A stretch of 7,744 nt of DNA from Vulcanimicrobiota bacterium (GTDB lineage: Bacteria > Vulcanimicrobiota > Vulcanimicrobiia > Eremiobacterales > Eremiobacteraceae), in NCBI GenBank assembly GCA_019232725.1, contig JAFANK010000087.1, forward strand, positions 1 to 7,744. The letters run 5' to 3'. Every line of letters begins with the position of its first letter. Position 1 is the first letter of the stretch. Under the pieces are notes generated by a model. That model searched no databases. It was given only the letters and a program-made list of their open reading frames with translations, and was not told the DNA's origin. The position numbers and the translations under genes are program-made. Shown here one piece after another: positions 5,483 through 7,744 of the stretch.

Positions 5483-7291
5483 CTACGTAGCCTGGATCTG
5501 GGTTTCTGCGAGCAGCGCTTGCATAGCTTCGACTTTATTCTGCAGCGCTGCAACCTGCTTCCGCATCGCCTCTGCCTCAAGATGATCGTATGCAGCTGCG
5601 GCGGCCGGAGCCAATTTTTCAATCGCGCCGATTTCGTCGGGGTCCAAATCGGCACCATTTTTGTGGGCTCCATAAAACGTCGTTCCAACCAGCTGACCGC
5701 GCACGCTGATGGGCAGAGCGAGTACCGGATGAGCGGCATCTTGCGGCAGCCCAGGGAGGGGCCACCGAACCTCCGCAACCCGAAGCGCCCCGCGCTGGCT
5801 GGCCAAATGGAGGATCATTACATCGTTCGCATCGAGAGTCGTTACACCGGTGTGCCACCCAAGAGCCTTCTGCAGTTGATACGACCCGCCCGTAGCGCGA
5901 AGAAAGAGCGCGGCGGAAGCCAAATCGAGGGCGCCAGCCGGGTCTGACACGAGAAATTCATTCAAGGCGTCTTGAGCAGTGACGTATGGCAAGGCACTCG
6001 CGATGCGCGAAAGGCATTGTTCTGCTTCGAAGCGGCGACGGAAGAATACCCTATCGGTCATCGTGTCGATTCTCTGGTGCAATGCGTTGAGCCAGAACCC
6101 TATGAGGATAGCAGTGACGATCTCCGCGATCAAGCCGAGATTGGTGGCGACAACCCGACGGACGACGAACCAGTCGACCAATGCAAAAACAACGACGATG
6201 ACAGATGTCAGTGTGGCGTACACTAGAGCGCGGCTGATAAAGAAGTTAACATCAAGCACGCGATAGCGAAGGACCGCGTAAGCGACGGTGATCGGTACAA
6301 TGACGGTGAGCACGTACAGATCGTCAGGCTGCCATAAGGCACCCGTATAATTGACGTTGGGGTACAACGGCGTAAGCATGTCCGAAATCGCCACGCTCAC
6401 GCCCCCAATAATCAGGCCTGTAATGAGCCATTTAATGCGTTGGCGCTCTTGCTGCTGCTGAAAGTACGCTGTCACAAGACACACAGATCCTAACCCAAAA
6501 AATGTGACGCTAAGGACATCTGCGATACGGGTGAGTAGTCCGTAAGCGGTTGTCGGAAAGAGATGTGATAGGGCTAATTCCACGAGTACGCCGACCCCAG
6601 CAGCGATCGCATAGGCGGGAGCCACGAATGGGTCTAGCGACTTGCGCCAGCCCGTGGGCGTGTCCGACGGGAAGCGCACACAAAACCCGAGAAACGCTGC
6701 CGCGACCCCACCATAAAGGGCGTACAGCACAGCATTCAATGCGACATATACAGCTGGCGGCAGGCTGCTGTACACAAACGCCGTCGCACCAACGCTGCCG
6801 ATCGCGAAGAGATAGAACCACCACGTCATTCGACTCGGCCGCAGCAGCACTAAGAGCGCTCCTATGGTCACGAATATCAGCGACACGAGCCTCTTGAGCG
6901 GAACCACTACAGCTTCATAAAAATAAGTCGGGTCTCGCTCCGTTACAAGATGAACGGTGAACCGTCGCCCCTGCCTTGAGAAGGTTACATCGAGCTTCTG
7001 ATTGGGGGGCGAGTCGCGATTAGCGGCAACGGATAAAAGGTCTCCGTACGACAAGCCGGCCGGATCTAAGCGGTCCCCAACGCGTACACCAGCTCGATCG
7101 GCTGAATGGCCGGGGATTACGGTATCCACCACAAGATCAGGGCGGACCGACAGACCAAAGCTGAAACCCGGACTCCAAGCGTAGTGCACATTCGGCAACG
7201 TTGATCCCAAGACAAATAGTCCAAGGACCACAACGGCAATGGCGCGCGCAACCGAAGGGGATCCTACGTCCTTGGCGGGAGAGACTGTCAT
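5483..7291 (-). CDS. Multi-spanning membrane sensor with PDZ and GAF domains, no kinase
   Basis: A 602-aa protein that looks like the sensing half of ComP-like PDZ-containing histidine kinases. Seen: a helix at about 15-33; an extracytoplasmic PDZ domain at about 44-117 with PGHSADRAGVRVGD at 60-73; roughly eight more hydrophobic segments between 128 and 402. The conserved junction YAVLRYRVLDVNFFISRALVY (338-358 region) and DRVFFRRRFEAE at 413-424 are typical of such kinases just before the cytoplasmic part. A GAF-like domain follows at about 425-565, then a coiled-coil tail at 570-598 (AEAMRKQVAALQNKVEAMQALLAE). There the protein stops: no His box, no ATPase motifs, no GGDEF, phosphatase or DNA-binding domain. 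The ATG overlaps the ileS stop as ATGA and has GGGAG 7 bases upstream of the start. Ligand and partner are unknown; signalling through the coiled coil to a separate protein is an inference. By eye it is more A/T-rich than the lspA operon. Confidence 0.85.
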   Translation of the reverse strand: MTVSPAKDVGSPSVARAIAVVVLGLFVLGSTLPNVHYAWSPGFSFGLSVRPDLVVDTVIPGHSADRAGVRVGDRLDPAGLSYGDLLSVAANRDSPPNQKLDVTFSRQGRRFTVHLVTERDPTYFYEAVVVPLKRLVSLIFVTIGALLVLLRPSRMTWWFYLFAIGSVGATAFVYSSLPPAVYVALNAVLYALYGGVAAAFLGFCVRFPSDTPTGWRKSLDPFVAPAYAIAAGVGVLVELALSHLFPTTAYGLLTRIADVLSVTFFGLGSVCLVTAYFQQQQERQRIKWLITGLIIGGVSVAISDMLTPLYPNVNYTGALWQPDDLYVLTVIVPITVAYAVLRYRVLDVNFFISRALVYATLTSVIVVVFALVDWFVVRRVVATNLGLIAEIVTAILIGFWLNALHQRIDTMTDRVFFRRRFEAEQCLSRIASALPYVTAQDALNEFLVSDPAGALDLASAALFLRATGGSYQLQKALGWHTGVTTLDANDVMILHLASQRGALRVAEVRWPLPGLPQDAAHPVLALPISVRGQLVGTTFYGAHKNGADLDPDEIGAIEKLAPAAAAAYDHLEAEAMRKQVAALQNKVEAMQALLAETQIQAT

Positions 7292-7744
7292 GTCGGCTCT
7301 CCCGCGTGCTTTGCAAGAGCTATACGAACCGCCTCGCTTTCGCTCTCGAAGAATGAAGAAAAAGCCATGCCATTCAGCTGGATTGCCAGCGTTTCACGTT
7401 TGATATAATCAGAGAACTGCGTGATGGCTTCGGCGGCATCCCCGTCGGCATCCAGCCGCAAAAGGATTCGGTCGCTGACGTTCAGGCCAGCCTGTTTGCG
7501 GGCGTCTTGCACAGCGCGAACAACTTCACGGGCGATGCCTTCGAGCAACAATTCGCGCGAGATGCGCGTGTCGAGCGCCACGAGCATGCCCCCGCCCTCT
7601 GCAAATGCAAAGCCTTGCGCCGATTTACTGTCCACGAGCACGTCATCGGGCTCAAGCGAGAACGATTGACCATCAGCACGAACATCGAACGGCGTGCCCG
7701 CCGCCACCGCCGCCGCGACGGCTCGAGCATCCGCGGCAGCGAGC
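7288..7744 (-). CDS. ileS: Isoleucine-tRNA ligase, C-terminal part (runs off right edge)
   Basis: The last 151 codons of a gene that enters from the right edge. The product charges tRNA-Ile with isoleucine in the cytoplasm. Seen: the C-terminal block typical of the long (type 2) IleS proteins: MLVALDTRISRELLLEGIAR, EVVRAVQDARKQAGLNVSDRI and a following DGDAAEAI...DYIKRETLA region, corresponding to the domain often called DUF5915. The class I catalytic motifs (HIGH, KMSKS) are outside the window. The frame is open to the edge, with no start needed. The stop TGA overlaps the ATG of the PDZ/GAF gene, so the two are probably co-translated. In many bacteria lspA follows ileS directly; here it is about 5.5 kb further on. 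Confidence 0.9.
   Translation of the reverse strand, partial: LAAADARAVAAAVAAGTPFDVRADGQSFSLEPDDVLVDSKSAQGFAFAEGGGMLVALDTRISRELLLEGIAREVVRAVQDARKQAGLNVSDRILLRLDADGDAAEAITQFSDYIKRETLAIQLNGMAFSSFFESESEAVRIALAKHAGEPT

Overview
The window is a dense, GC-rich bacterial chromosome segment with no mobile element, RNA gene or CRISPR array that I can see. It carries nine protein genes, seven complete. Housekeeping genes include the ends of ileS and tgt, plus lspA, an rluD-type pseudouridine synthase and lgt. The organism cannot be fixed from this. The long-type IleS C-terminus, a DUF5665 protein and a kinase-like PDZ membrane sensor suggest a deep-branching lineage such as Eremiobacterota (WPS-2) or a relative of Firmicutes; this is a low-confidence guess.

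Layout, read along the minus strand from the right edge: the 3' end of ileS (7744-7288) overlaps by ATGA the start of a 602-aa membrane protein with PDZ and GAF domains and no kinase (7291-5483). A 143-bp gap with a terminator-like hairpin and an inverted repeat follows. Next is an exported protein related to M29 aminopeptidases that has lost all expected metal ligands (5339-4128). lgt lies alone on the plus strand (3237-4115), tail-to-tail with the M29-like gene and head-to-head with ccdA. From the shared lgt/ccdA upstream region, a tightly packed minus-strand operon runs to the left edge: ccdA, a 91-aa one-helix membrane protein, a DUF5665 protein, lspA, the rluD-type gene and tgt. Its junctions are ATGA or TGATG overlaps or very short gaps.

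Functionally, lgt and lspA are the first two enzymes of bacterial lipoprotein maturation. CcdA moves reducing power across the membrane. The rluD and tgt products modify RNA, and IleS charges tRNA. ileS and lspA are direct neighbours in many bacteria; here about 5.5 kb of other genes separate them, and the two rightmost inserted genes look less GC-rich by eye.

The strongest unusual observation is ccdA. Its helices are in circularly permuted order: the helix with SPCVLPLVP that normally starts the protein is at the C-terminus, and the protein begins at the normal second helix. Charge distribution fits a correctly oriented six-helix protein. The metal-less exported M29 homologue and the kinase-less PDZ/GAF sensor are the other two points of interest.
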